Below, one piece after another: positions 17,131 through 25,268 of a stretch of 64,000 nucleotides of DNA. Under the pieces are notes generated by a model. That model made no database searches and had not been told where the DNA came from. It saw only the letters and a program-made list of their open reading frames with translations. Origin of the DNA: Burkholderia sp. PAMC 26561 (GTDB lineage: Bacteria > Pseudomonadota > Gammaproteobacteria > Burkholderiales > Burkholderiaceae); NCBI RefSeq assembly GCF_001557535.2, contig NZ_CP014309.1, positions 620,001 through 684,000 on the forward strand. Reading direction: 5' to 3'. Position 1 is the first letter of the stretch. Every line of letters begins with the position of its first letter. The position numbers and the translations under genes are program-made.

Positions 17131-18363
17131 TTGACGTTAAATACATCGCCCCAGTCCCCCGTGGCCGAGACCATGCCGATGCAAGGCATCCGCGTGATCG
17201 ATGCCGCCACCTTTCTCGCTGCCCCGTTCGCCAGCACCTTGCTGGGCGAGTTCGGTGCAGAGGTCATCAAGGTCGAATTGCCGGATGTTGGCGACCCGTG
17301 CAGGAGACTTGGCAATGCGTCGGCATCGGGCGACAGTTTTGCCTGGCTTACCGAGGCAAGGAACAAAAAATCCGTCACGCTTGACTTGCGCAAGCCCGAG
17401 GGAGCTGACCTGTTTAAGCGACTCGTGGCAGAGTCAGACGTGGTGTGCGAGAACTTCCAGACCGGCACGCTCGAAAGCTGGGGGCTGGGATACGAAGACC
17501 TGAAGGCGATCAACCCGCGCATCATCATGCTGCGCATAACAGGCTACGGACAAACCGGCCCGTACGCCGGCCGCCCCTGCTTCGGGCGCATCGCCAACGC
17601 ATTCAGCGGCCTGTCTTTCCTCGCTGGCGATCCTGACGGGCCACCCGTCACGCCCGGCTCGGCGACACTCGCCGACTACGGTTCCGGGCTCTTCGGCGCG
17701 ATCGGCGTGCTGCTCGCCTTGCGCGCGCGCGACATCACGGGCGAGGGCCAGGTCGTCGACGTCGCGTTGTACGAGAGCATGTTCCGCATCCTGGATGAAC
17801 TCGTTCCGGCCTACGGCGCGAAGAAGATCATTCGCCAGCGAATGGGCGCGGCCACTGCCATTGTCGTGCCGCACAGTCACTATCCAACGCGCGATGGCCG
17901 GTGGGTAGCCATAGCGTGCACCACGGACAAGCTCTTCGAGCGGCTTGCGGTGCTGATGTTGCAGCCGGAACTCGCGACGCCCGAGCGCTACGCGACCATG
18001 GCACAGCGCCTTGCGGATCGCGATGAGGTTGACCGGATCGTCACCGCATGGACCCGCTCGGGTACGCTCAAGGAGGTGATCGACGCCTGCGACAAGGCGC
18101 AGGTTCCCTGCGGTCCGGTATATGCAATCGACGAGATTTTCGACGACCCGCACTACCAGCAGCGTGGCAATCTGCTGACGGTTAAGGACGATCGTGTGGG
18201 CGAACTGACCATGGCCAATGTTGTCCCCCGCTTGTGTGGCACGCCTGGACAAGTCAACTGGCTCGGACCCGTACTTAGTGAGCATACCGACAGCGTACTC
18301 AACTCGCTACTCGGCATCGGCGCTGCCCGGCTCGCGGAACTGCGTGCGCTCAACGTCATCTGA
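17131..18363 (+). CDS. CaiB/BaiF-family (class III) CoA-transferase
   Basis: 410 residues from TTG 17131 (AGGAG 8 bases upstream); an ATG at 17173 is an alternative. Hallmarks: MQGIRVIDAATFLAAPFAST, LLGEFGAEVIKVELPDVGDP, NKKSVTLDLRKPEGADLFKR, VCENFQTGTLESWGLGYEDL and RIIMLRITGYGQTGPYAGRP. The catalytic aspartate is in SATLADYGSGLFGAIG. Such enzymes move CoA from succinyl-CoA or another thioester to a free acid. It follows the lyase gene by 24 bases and is followed by the TRAP transporter, so the imported acid is the likely acceptor. Confidence 0.87.
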   Translation: MTLNTSPQSPVAETMPMQGIRVIDAATFLAAPFASTLLGEFGAEVIKVELPDVGDPCRRLGNASASGDSFAWLTEARNKKSVTLDLRKPEGADLFKRLVAESDVVCENFQTGTLESWGLGYEDLKAINPRIIMLRITGYGQTGPYAGRPCFGRIANAFSGLSFLAGDPDGPPVTPGSATLADYGSGLFGAIGVLLALRARDITGEGQVVDVALYESMFRILDELVPAYGAKKIIRQRMGAATAIVVPHSHYPTRDGRWVAIACTTDKLFERLAVLMLQPELATPERYATMAQRLADRDEVDRIVTAWTRSGTLKEVIDACDKAQVPCGPVYAIDEIFDDPHYQQRGNLLTVKDDRVGELTMANVVPRLCGTPGQVNWLGPVLSEHTDSVLNSLLGIGAARLAELRALNVI

Positions 18364-18432
18364 ACATTCGTCAAGAATTGGCTGCAGGTAGCCGTGCTAA
18401 GCGGCGCTAAAACAAAATAGCAGGAGACAAGC

Positions 18433-19461
18433 GTGACCATGTCAAAGAAATCCCAGGCGCGCCGCCGCGTGCTCACAACGGGCGCCGCAGTGTGCGCCGC
18501 CGTCGCCATGCCTCGGCTCGCGCGTGCCGCGGCGCCCATCAAGCTCAAATACGGCACTAACGTCAATATCGAGAATCCGCTCAACGTCAGGCTGAACGAG
18601 GCGTTCACGCGCATTCGCACACAGACCAACGGCGCCGTGGATATCCAGCTTTTCCCCGACGGTCAACTTGGCTCGGACACGGAAATGCTCAGCCAGTTAC
18701 GCTCCGGCGCGCTCGACATGTTCACGCTCTCGAGCGTGATCCTGTCGCGGCTCGTGCCCGAATGCGCGATCGTCGGTGTTGGCTTTGCCTTTCCCTCCTA
18801 CAAGGAAATATGGGCGGCCATGGACGGCGACCTGGGCGCCGCGTTGCGCGACAGGATCTCGGCGGCCGGCCTCTTCTGTCAGGAGAAGGTATGGGACCTA
18901 AGTTTCAAGGAGATCACGTCGTCCGCCATCGCGGTGAGAAAGCCCGAAGATCTCAAGGGCTTCAAGCTGCGCGTACCGCCCGGCCGGCTCTGGATCTCTT
19001 TGTTCGAAGCCTTCGGCGCATCGCCGACCACGATCAACATGAACGAGATTTACTCCGCGTTGCAGACGCGGGTGGTAGACGGCACCGAGCTTCCGCTTAC
19101 CACCTTCTACTTCGCGAAGCTGTACGAAGTGCAAAAGTCGGTTTCGCTCACGCGCCACATGTGGGACGGCTGGCTATCGCTCGTCAATAAGGCGACCTGG
19201 GACCAGATCCCGGCAGACCTGCGCGCGGTCGTATCGAGGAATCTCAACGAATCCGCCCTTGCGCAACGCGCGGACGTGGTCGCGCTCGAAGCGCGCTTCG
19301 CCGGGGTGTTGGCCAAGGATAAAAAGATGCAGGTCATCGAGGTGGACCCGAAGCCGTTTCGCGTGGCGCTTCGCCAGGCCGGTTACTACGAAGAATGGAA
19401 GAAGCGCTTCGGTCCCGACATGTGGGCGTTGCTCGAAAAGTACGCCGGGCACATCGGCTGA
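18433..19461 (+). CDS. TRAP transporter solute-binding protein (DctP family)
   Basis: 342 residues. Start GTG 18433 (AGGAG 6 bases upstream); ATG 18439 is the alternative. A twin-arginine-like signal (KKSQARRRVLTTGAAVCAAV, cleavage after ARA) exports it. DctP features: IKLKYGTNVNIENPLNVRLN, DIQLFPDGQLGSDTEMLSQL, SGALDMFTLSS and LKGFKLRVPPGRLWISLFEA. The conserved arginine that clamps the substrate carboxylate is in the KLRVPPGR segment. It delivers an organic acid to the DctQM membrane protein encoded next. Confidence 0.88.
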   Translation: MTMSKKSQARRRVLTTGAAVCAAVAMPRLARAAAPIKLKYGTNVNIENPLNVRLNEAFTRIRTQTNGAVDIQLFPDGQLGSDTEMLSQLRSGALDMFTLSSVILSRLVPECAIVGVGFAFPSYKEIWAAMDGDLGAALRDRISAAGLFCQEKVWDLSFKEITSSAIAVRKPEDLKGFKLRVPPGRLWISLFEAFGASPTTINMNEIYSALQTRVVDGTELPLTTFYFAKLYEVQKSVSLTRHMWDGWLSLVNKATWDQIPADLRAVVSRNLNESALAQRADVVALEARFAGVLAKDKKMQVIEVDPKPFRVALRQAGYYEEWKKRFGPDMWALLEKYAGHIG

Positions 19462-19500
19462 GTCCGCTTTTAATATCGCCGTCTTCTCCGGGAGTTCAGC

Positions 19501-21402
19501 GTGAGAAATCTACAGGCTATGATCGAAACCCGCATGTCACGCGCCGAGCACGACGCATCGTCGCTATGGCAACGGTGCGCCGGCATCTGCGACAGGTGGC
19601 TTGGCACCCTCGTTGAAACTGTCACCGCCTGCGCACTGGCAATCGAAGTTGCGCTGCTGCTCGCGGGCGTGTCATGCCGTTATCTGCTGCACCAGCCGCT
19701 GACCTGGAGCGATGAACTCGCGTCAACGCTGTTCGCCTGGGTCGCGAGCCTGGGCGCCGCGATCGCGTACCGTCGCATGGAGCACATGCGCATGGTCGCG
19801 TTCGTGAGCCGTCAGGGACGCGGGCCGAGCGCGCGCTTCGATGCCTTCAGCATGACCGCAAGCCTCATGTTGCTCGCCATCTTGCTGATGCCGGCGATCC
19901 AGTATGCGGTGAGCGAATTTCCGATCGAAACCGACTCGCTGGCGATCTCCGGTGTCTGGCGCGCAGCCGCTTTGCCCGCAGGGATCGGGCTCATGATCGT
20001 ATTCGGATTGCTACGCCTGGGACGCCAAGTCCGCCTGCCCGATTTCGCACTGGCGCTCGCGCTGATCGCTGTCATCGCCACCGCGCTTTATCTCTGCAAG
20101 CCGTCGATTGTCGCAATGGGTCTCTACAACCTGCTGATCTTTTTTGTGGTGATCGTCGGCGGCGCAATCTTCGCCGGCGTTCCGATTGCCTTCGCCTTCG
20201 GGCTGGGGACGCTCGCCTATCTGAGCATCGTCACGCACGCGCCGACCGACGTCATGATCGGCCGCATGGAAGAAGGCATGTCGCATCTTGTGCTGCTCGC
20301 AGTGCCCCTGTTCATCTTTCTCGGCGCGCTCGTGGTTGTGACGGGCATGGCAAAAGCCATGGTCGGGCTGCTCGCCCGGCTCTTCGGTCACGTGCGTGGC
20401 GGCTTGCATTATGTGCTGGTCGGCGCGATGTACCTGGTATCCGGTATCTCGGGCTCGAAGGCCGCCGACATGGCGGCGGTCGCTCCCGTATTGTTTCCCG
20501 AGATGCGAGCGCGTGGTGCCAAGGATGGCGATCTGATCGCGCTGTTGTCAGCGACCGGCGCGCAGACCGAAACCGTGCCGCCAAGCATCGTGCTCATCAC
20601 GATCGGCTCCGTCACGAGCGTGTCGATCGCGGATCTCTTCGTCGGCGGCCTCATGCCCGCTCTGCTGCTTGGCTTGATGCTATGCGCGGGCGTGTGGTTC
20701 AAGTATCGACACGACAGCGACCAGGCAGCGCGTTCCACCTGGCCCGAGATCGCGCGCGCGTTTGTCGTTGCGCTCCCCGCGCTCGTGTTGCCGTTCGTCG
20801 TGCGCTTCGCCGTCATTAAAGGGATCGCGACGGCAACTGAGGTTTCGACCGTCGGAATCGCCTATGCGCTCGCCTATGCGGTCCTGATCAGCGTGCTGTT
20901 TCGCAAGCCGGTCGCATGGGGCCGCATCTGGCACGCGCTCGCCGACACTGCGTCGCTCTCCGGCGCCATCCTGCTGATCATCGGCACAGCAACGGCCATG
21001 GCATGGGCACTCACGCAGTCGGGCTTCTCGACAGGACTTGCCGCGCTGCTGGCGGGTCTGCCCGGCGGAAGAGCCACATTCCTAGCGGTCTCGATCGTGG
21101 CGTTCATGGTGTTGGGAAGCGTGCTGGAGGGTATACCCGCCATCGTGTTGTTCGGCCCGTTGCTGTTTCCCATTGCCAAAGCGCTCGGCGTGCACGAAGT
21201 TCATTATGCAATGGTCGTCGTGCTCTCGATGGGAATCGGGCTTTTCGCCCCACCGTTCGGGGTGGGCTACTACGCTGCTTGCGCCGTCGCGCGCATCGAT
21301 CCTTCCGTTGGCATGCGCCCGATCGCGCGCTACTTGCTGGTTTTGTTCGCGGGCACCGTGATCGTTGCAGCGTTCCCGTGGCTATCCACCGGTTTTCTCT
21401 GA
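19501..21402 (+). CDS. Fused TRAP transporter membrane protein (DctQ-DctM)
   Basis: 633 residues. Residues about 1-185 are the small DctQ subunit (four helices, with the typical LTWSDELASTLFAWVASLGA then YRRMEHMRMV). Residues about 195-633 are the large DctM subunit (FVVIVGGAIFAGVPIAFAFG, MLVAVPLF-type helices, SGISGSKAADMAAVAPVLFP and ATGAQTETVPPSIVLITIGS). In most bacteria these are two genes; fused forms are known. Na+-driven uptake of the acid bound by the upstream protein is expected. GTG start with GGGAG upstream, 39 bases after dctP. Confidence 0.88.
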   Translation: MRNLQAMIETRMSRAEHDASSLWQRCAGICDRWLGTLVETVTACALAIEVALLLAGVSCRYLLHQPLTWSDELASTLFAWVASLGAAIAYRRMEHMRMVAFVSRQGRGPSARFDAFSMTASLMLLAILLMPAIQYAVSEFPIETDSLAISGVWRAAALPAGIGLMIVFGLLRLGRQVRLPDFALALALIAVIATALYLCKPSIVAMGLYNLLIFFVVIVGGAIFAGVPIAFAFGLGTLAYLSIVTHAPTDVMIGRMEEGMSHLVLLAVPLFIFLGALVVVTGMAKAMVGLLARLFGHVRGGLHYVLVGAMYLVSGISGSKAADMAAVAPVLFPEMRARGAKDGDLIALLSATGAQTETVPPSIVLITIGSVTSVSIADLFVGGLMPALLLGLMLCAGVWFKYRHDSDQAARSTWPEIARAFVVALPALVLPFVVRFAVIKGIATATEVSTVGIAYALAYAVLISVLFRKPVAWGRIWHALADTASLSGAILLIIGTATAMAWALTQSGFSTGLAALLAGLPGGRATFLAVSIVAFMVLGSVLEGIPAIVLFGPLLFPIAKALGVHEVHYAMVVVLSMGIGLFAPPFGVGYYAACAVARIDPSVGMRPIARYLLVLFAGTVIVAAFPWLSTGFL

Positions 21403-21451
21403 GTACGACGGTGTCATCGTCTTCGCCTAAACCTCTTCATTGGAGCATCGC

Positions 21452-22336
21452 ATGCAAAAGATCGATACCCACTTTCATATTTGGGACCTTCAAACAAACT
21501 ACTATCCCTGGCTGACTGACAACGTCCAGCCACGCGTAATCGGCGATTATGCGGCGATCCGCAAAGACTATCTAATCGAAGATTTTCTCGGCGACATCGC
21601 GGGATCCGACGTGGAAAAGGCGGTACATATCCAGGCGGAACATGATTCCCGCGATCCGGTCCGCGAAACGCGCTGGCTGCAGCAAGTTGCCGACGCACCC
21701 GCATCGCGCGGGTTTCCACACGCTATTGTGGCGTATGCGGATCTTGGCGCAACAAATGCTGCGGATGTCCTCGCAGCACACTGTGAGTCCGCAAACATGC
21801 GTGGTATCCGGCAGAGCCTGATCCAGCACAAGGTCGATCCGGCCGCCACGGACCCGCGTGAGAGTAAGCTTTGGGCTAGCAATTTCATGCTGCTACGGCA
21901 AATGAATCTGTCGTTCGATATCCAGCTCTTCCATTCCGACATGGCCTTCGGAGCCGACTTGATCGGACGCAATCCCGATGTCCAGTTCGTACTCACGCAT
22001 ACGGGTTTGCCAATGGAAACGTCGGTGCAGTATCTCGAAGCGTGGCGTACGGGCATGCGGCTGCTCGCGCAGCGCCCGAACGTAGCGGTGAAGATATCAG
22101 GTTTCGGGTTCCTCGACCGCCAATGGAACGTCGACAGCATCAGGCCACTCGTGCTCGAAACCATCGAAATCTTCGGTATTGACCGCTGCATGTTCGCAAG
22201 CAATTTTCCTGTCGACAAGATGTCGCGAGATTATGCGAGCTATTGGAACGCGTTCGATCATATAACGCTCGGTTTCAGCGAAAGCGAGCGCACCGCGTTG
22301 TTCCAGAGCAATGCCGAAAAAACCTACCGCATCTAA
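21452..22336 (+). CDS. Amidohydrolase-family (metal-dependent hydrolase/lactonase-like) protein
   Basis: 294 residues from ATG 21452 (TTGGAG upstream); a TTG start 12 bases earlier is less likely. TIM barrel of the amidohydrolase 2 type: KIDTHFHIWDLQTNYYPWL (HxH motif), AVHIQAEHDSRDPVRETRWL, VQFVLTHTGLPME, VAVKISGFGF and MFASNFPVDKM. Relatives include 2-pyrone-4,6-dicarboxylate lactonase and L-fuconolactonase. In this operon it may open a lactone to the free acid used by the CoA-transferase. Exact substrate unknown. Confidence 0.8.
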   Translation: MQKIDTHFHIWDLQTNYYPWLTDNVQPRVIGDYAAIRKDYLIEDFLGDIAGSDVEKAVHIQAEHDSRDPVRETRWLQQVADAPASRGFPHAIVAYADLGATNAADVLAAHCESANMRGIRQSLIQHKVDPAATDPRESKLWASNFMLLRQMNLSFDIQLFHSDMAFGADLIGRNPDVQFVLTHTGLPMETSVQYLEAWRTGMRLLAQRPNVAVKISGFGFLDRQWNVDSIRPLVLETIEIFGIDRCMFASNFPVDKMSRDYASYWNAFDHITLGFSESERTALFQSNAEKTYRI

Positions 22337-22368
22337 TATCGGATCGATGACTTAAAAGAGGTGAACCG

Positions 22369-23127
22369 ATGGACCTGCAACTCGACGGACGCACCTGCCT
22401 GATTACCGGCGCCAGTTCAGGCATTGGACGCGCGATCGCGCAAGCTATGGCGCGCGAAGGCGCCCGGCTCGCGATTGCCGGGCGCAATGCCGAAGCGCTC
22501 GAGGCGTTACGAGACGAATTGAGAGCACTGGGACTGTCCGAGCCCACTCTGTGCATTGGCGATGTATCGACGACGGCCGGTGTTGAACAAGTGGCAGCGC
22601 AAGCCATGCACTCACTGGGCGAGATAGCAATGCTGGTGAACAACGCGGGCGGTTCCCGTCCCATGGGTGACAATAATGACGAGGACGTGTGGAGCGAAGC
22701 CATCGACCTTAATTTTTACGCCGCGCGCCGGCTTACGGGACTAATGGCACCGCAGATGATCAAGGCTGGGTGGGGCCGCATAATCAATGTGACAGGTGCA
22801 GTCGTCGGCGCAAAAATGAACGCGGCGGCCCCCGCAAAGGCGGCGTTGCAGAGCTGGTCGAAGGCGCTTGCGTCCGAACTCGCGCCAAACGGCATCACGG
22901 TGAACTGCGTCGCCCCGGGCCGGATCAATAGCCGCCAGATACTCGAAACCTTGCATCCGACAGCCGAATCGCGCCAGGAGTACATCTCGCGCAACATCCC
23001 GATCGGCAGGTTCGGCGAACCGGAGGAGTTCGCCAACGTGGTTACGTTCCTGTTGTCTCCGCTGGCGAGCTATGTGACCGGGACGGTGATCCCGATCGAT
23101 GGTGGCCTGCATCGTCTTGCAATCTGA
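22369..23127 (+). CDS. Short-chain dehydrogenase/reductase lacking the catalytic tyrosine
   Basis: 252 residues. Cofactor loop TGASSGIGRAIAQAMAREGA and NNAG are intact, and the C-terminus (GRFGEPEEFANVVTFLLSPL, VIPIDGG) is typical of FabG-like SDRs. In the active site, however, the Y-x-x-x-K motif reads A-A-P-A-K (NAAAPAKAAL), and the usual serine region reads INVTGAVVGA. The lysine remains while Tyr and Ser do not. AGAGG lies 8 bases before the ATG. Gene order places it in the catabolic operon 32 bases after the amidohydrolase. It may be inactive as a reductase or use another chemistry. Confidence 0.85.
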   Translation: MDLQLDGRTCLITGASSGIGRAIAQAMAREGARLAIAGRNAEALEALRDELRALGLSEPTLCIGDVSTTAGVEQVAAQAMHSLGEIAMLVNNAGGSRPMGDNNDEDVWSEAIDLNFYAARRLTGLMAPQMIKAGWGRIINVTGAVVGAKMNAAAPAKAALQSWSKALASELAPNGITVNCVAPGRINSRQILETLHPTAESRQEYISRNIPIGRFGEPEEFANVVTFLLSPLASYVTGTVIPIDGGLHRLAI

Positions 23128-23254
23128 GAGCACGCGGGACATGGAAAGTTGATCGCCCTTTGCGCGATGATGTAAGCGGTCAACGGTTGTGTACTTCCTG
23201 ATGTAACCCAAAATCTGTTTGTTCAGTTATCCATATTAAATATCTGGAATAGCC

Positions 23255-24454
23255 ATGATCCGAAAAAGGCCAGGCCTTACCGTGTTCGCCGCAGGTGCAT
23301 TGACTGCTTTCCTGCCCAGTGCCCATGCGCAAAACTCAGTAACCTTGTATGGCATTATCGACGCCGGGGTTTCCTACACTAACAATGTGAAAGGCGCGAG
23401 CGCCTGGCAAGAGACCGTTGGCAAGCTGGGCGGAAGCCGCTGGGGCCTGCGAGGAAGCGAAGACCTGGGCAGCGGCCTTGCTGCAATCTTCATGCTTGAA
23501 AGCGGATTCAACGCTGCAAATGGCAGTTTGCAACAAGGAGGACGTCTGTTCGGGCGGCAGGCCTTCGTCGGACTGTCGCAAGCGAACGTGGGCACTTTAA
23601 CGTTCGGCCGACAATACGATCCGCTTGCGGACATGGTGGCGCCGTCCGTGGGTTCGTACATCTGGGCACCGTCAACGCATATCGGCGATAGCGACAATCT
23701 CACACAAACTTTCCGGGTGAACAATTCGGTGAAGTTTCGGTCGGCGTCCTTCGGCGGCCTCTCCGCCGACGGCCTTTACGGCTTCAGCAATCAAGCCGGA
23801 TCGCAACCGGGAGACGGCTTCGCAAATAACCGTGCATGGTCGGCCGCGCTCAATTACACAGGCGGCCCGGTCACGTTTGGAGCCGGCTACTTCGAGCTTA
23901 ATCATCCCAACTCGTCGACGAACGGAAGCGGTGCAGTCGGCGGCGCGACCACCACGTCGGGTGACGATTATAGCGGCGCCTTCTTCTACAACATTGATGG
24001 CGGGGTCGCGCGCCAGCGCATTGGTACGGCCTCAGCCAGCGTCAAGCTGGGTCTGGCAACGCTTGCGAGCAGTTTCAGCCGCGTCATTCTCGACTATAAC
24101 GATGGCGCGGGCAGAAAGCTGGACAATTACGATGTCAGTCTCCGTTATCTGATTAAGCCGTCCCTTTTGTTGATTTCGGACTACGTTTATACCGATGGCC
24201 ATGCCACCGATCTTCCCGGTCAGGCGGGGAAAAGCAGTAAACCTAAGTGGCATCAACTCACTCTTGGCGCAGATTACTTTCTTTCAACGCGTACGGAGCT
24301 GTATGTCACTGCCGAATATCAACTGGCCGCTGGCGACGCGTCGACCTTGGTCAATGGACACTATGTCAAAATCGCGTCCATCTATACCGTAGGCGCTCCG
24401 TCGTCTACTAATCGGCAGGTAAGCGTATCGACGGGACTGAGACACAAATTTTAG
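23255..24454 (+). CDS. Gram-negative outer-membrane porin (Burkholderiales type)
   Basis: 399 residues. Signal peptide to about residue 25 (FAAGALTAFLPSAHA), mature start QNSVTLYGIIDAGVSYTNNV, as in OmpC-like porins of betaproteobacteria. The constriction-loop region contains LFGRQAFVGLSQANVGTLTF and GRQYDPLADMVAP. The C-terminus is GLRHKF with terminal Phe, the outer-membrane assembly signal. Downstream of the TRAP operon on the same strand (127-base gap), it probably lets the same substrate cross the outer membrane. A weak hairpin without U-run (GGTCG/CGACC, about 24457-24473) follows. Confidence 0.88.
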   Translation: MIRKRPGLTVFAAGALTAFLPSAHAQNSVTLYGIIDAGVSYTNNVKGASAWQETVGKLGGSRWGLRGSEDLGSGLAAIFMLESGFNAANGSLQQGGRLFGRQAFVGLSQANVGTLTFGRQYDPLADMVAPSVGSYIWAPSTHIGDSDNLTQTFRVNNSVKFRSASFGGLSADGLYGFSNQAGSQPGDGFANNRAWSAALNYTGGPVTFGAGYFELNHPNSSTNGSGAVGGATTTSGDDYSGAFFYNIDGGVARQRIGTASASVKLGLATLASSFSRVILDYNDGAGRKLDNYDVSLRYLIKPSLLLISDYVYTDGHATDLPGQAGKSSKPKWHQLTLGADYFLSTRTELYVTAEYQLAAGDASTLVNGHYVKIASIYTVGAPSSTNRQVSVSTGLRHKF

Positions 24455-24732
24455 TGGTCGGAAGAAACGACCAAGCCCTTGTACTGTTGCATGTCTTCGA
24501 TTTGCATTGAAATCTTGATTCACTTTGACGGTAAGCAGTCAGTTAAGCGCACCGAAGTGGTTTTTATGATCGATAGGGCCGGTGATTTGCGTGTCTTTTT
24601 TGCCCCAGTTGTTCCGGGCCATGAGTAAGAGGGTAGCGTTGGTGGCACGCCGGTCGAAGAACTCGATATCGAAGTCATCACTAGTCCACTGCGTCATTGA
24701 CTTGGCACCCCGTCTATGTTCGAATTTAGGGC
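24455..24732. other. Short non-coding stretch with a possible 52-codon minus-strand frame
   Basis: On the minus strand, 24539-24697 codes a 52-residue frame beginning MTQWTSDDFDIEFFDRR. I recognise no family and see no good ribosome site. It may be mobile-element debris. Confidence 0.25.
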
Positions 24733-24951
24733 ATGGGAAAAATGAATCTGACTGATACCGAACGTGCGCAATTACTTTCAGCGGCACGCAGCCGAACGGT
24801 GCGCGCGGCGGACGTGCGACATGCAAAACTGATCTTGATGCTCGAGGACGGTGAATCGCGCGACGGGATCATGAGCGCACTGGGCTGCGACTCACGTTTC
24901 ATCGCACGTTGGTCGGGGCGCTTCCTCAACGAGCGACTGGCCGGCATGTAA
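24733..24951 (+). pseudogene. IS630-family transposase, N-terminal fragment
   Basis: 72 codons: MNLTDTERAQLLSAARSRTV, RAADVRHAKLILMLEDGESR, DGIMSALGCDSRFIARWSGR and FLNERLAGM. This is the helix-turn-helix start of IS630-type transposases. A TAA follows LAGM where the family continues into the linker and DDE domain; no further transposase similarity is seen. Truncated relic. Confidence 0.6.
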
Positions 24952-25054
24952 ACCAATCAAATGGAAATATGACGATCCTTCCCGTCGAATTCGCCCGGTG
25001 CCAAGTCAATGATGCAGTGGACTAGCGCACATCCTGTATTCCTGAGTCTCCTCG

Positions 25055-25264
25055 CTATTGGGCTCGCTGGCCCAGAACACTCAACATTTCTTGATAGCCG
25101 CTAGCGCTACCTACGTCTTCCGACGGCCATGCAGCGGCACTTGCAATGACACAGGCCTCACGGCTGACTTGATGACCGATGCATACTACGTCTTCGACGT
25201 GGATATCGTGGTGCCAGTCGTCACCGAAGTCATAGCGGTACACAAACCCGGCTTTTTGAAACCG
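25055..25264 (-). pseudogene. pRiA4b ORF-3-like protein fragment
   Basis: About 70 codons on the minus strand containing FVYRYDFGDDWHHDIHVEDV, then an acidic WPSEDVGSASGYQEMLSVLG. YxYDFGDxWxH and PEDxGGxxGY are hallmarks of the pRiA4b ORF-3 family, found near IS1096-like and other plasmid elements. Cysteine and proline positions around the middle (EACVIASAAAWPSED) have drifted, and the N-terminal half is missing. Confidence 0.5.
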
Positions 25265-25268
25265 TCTC

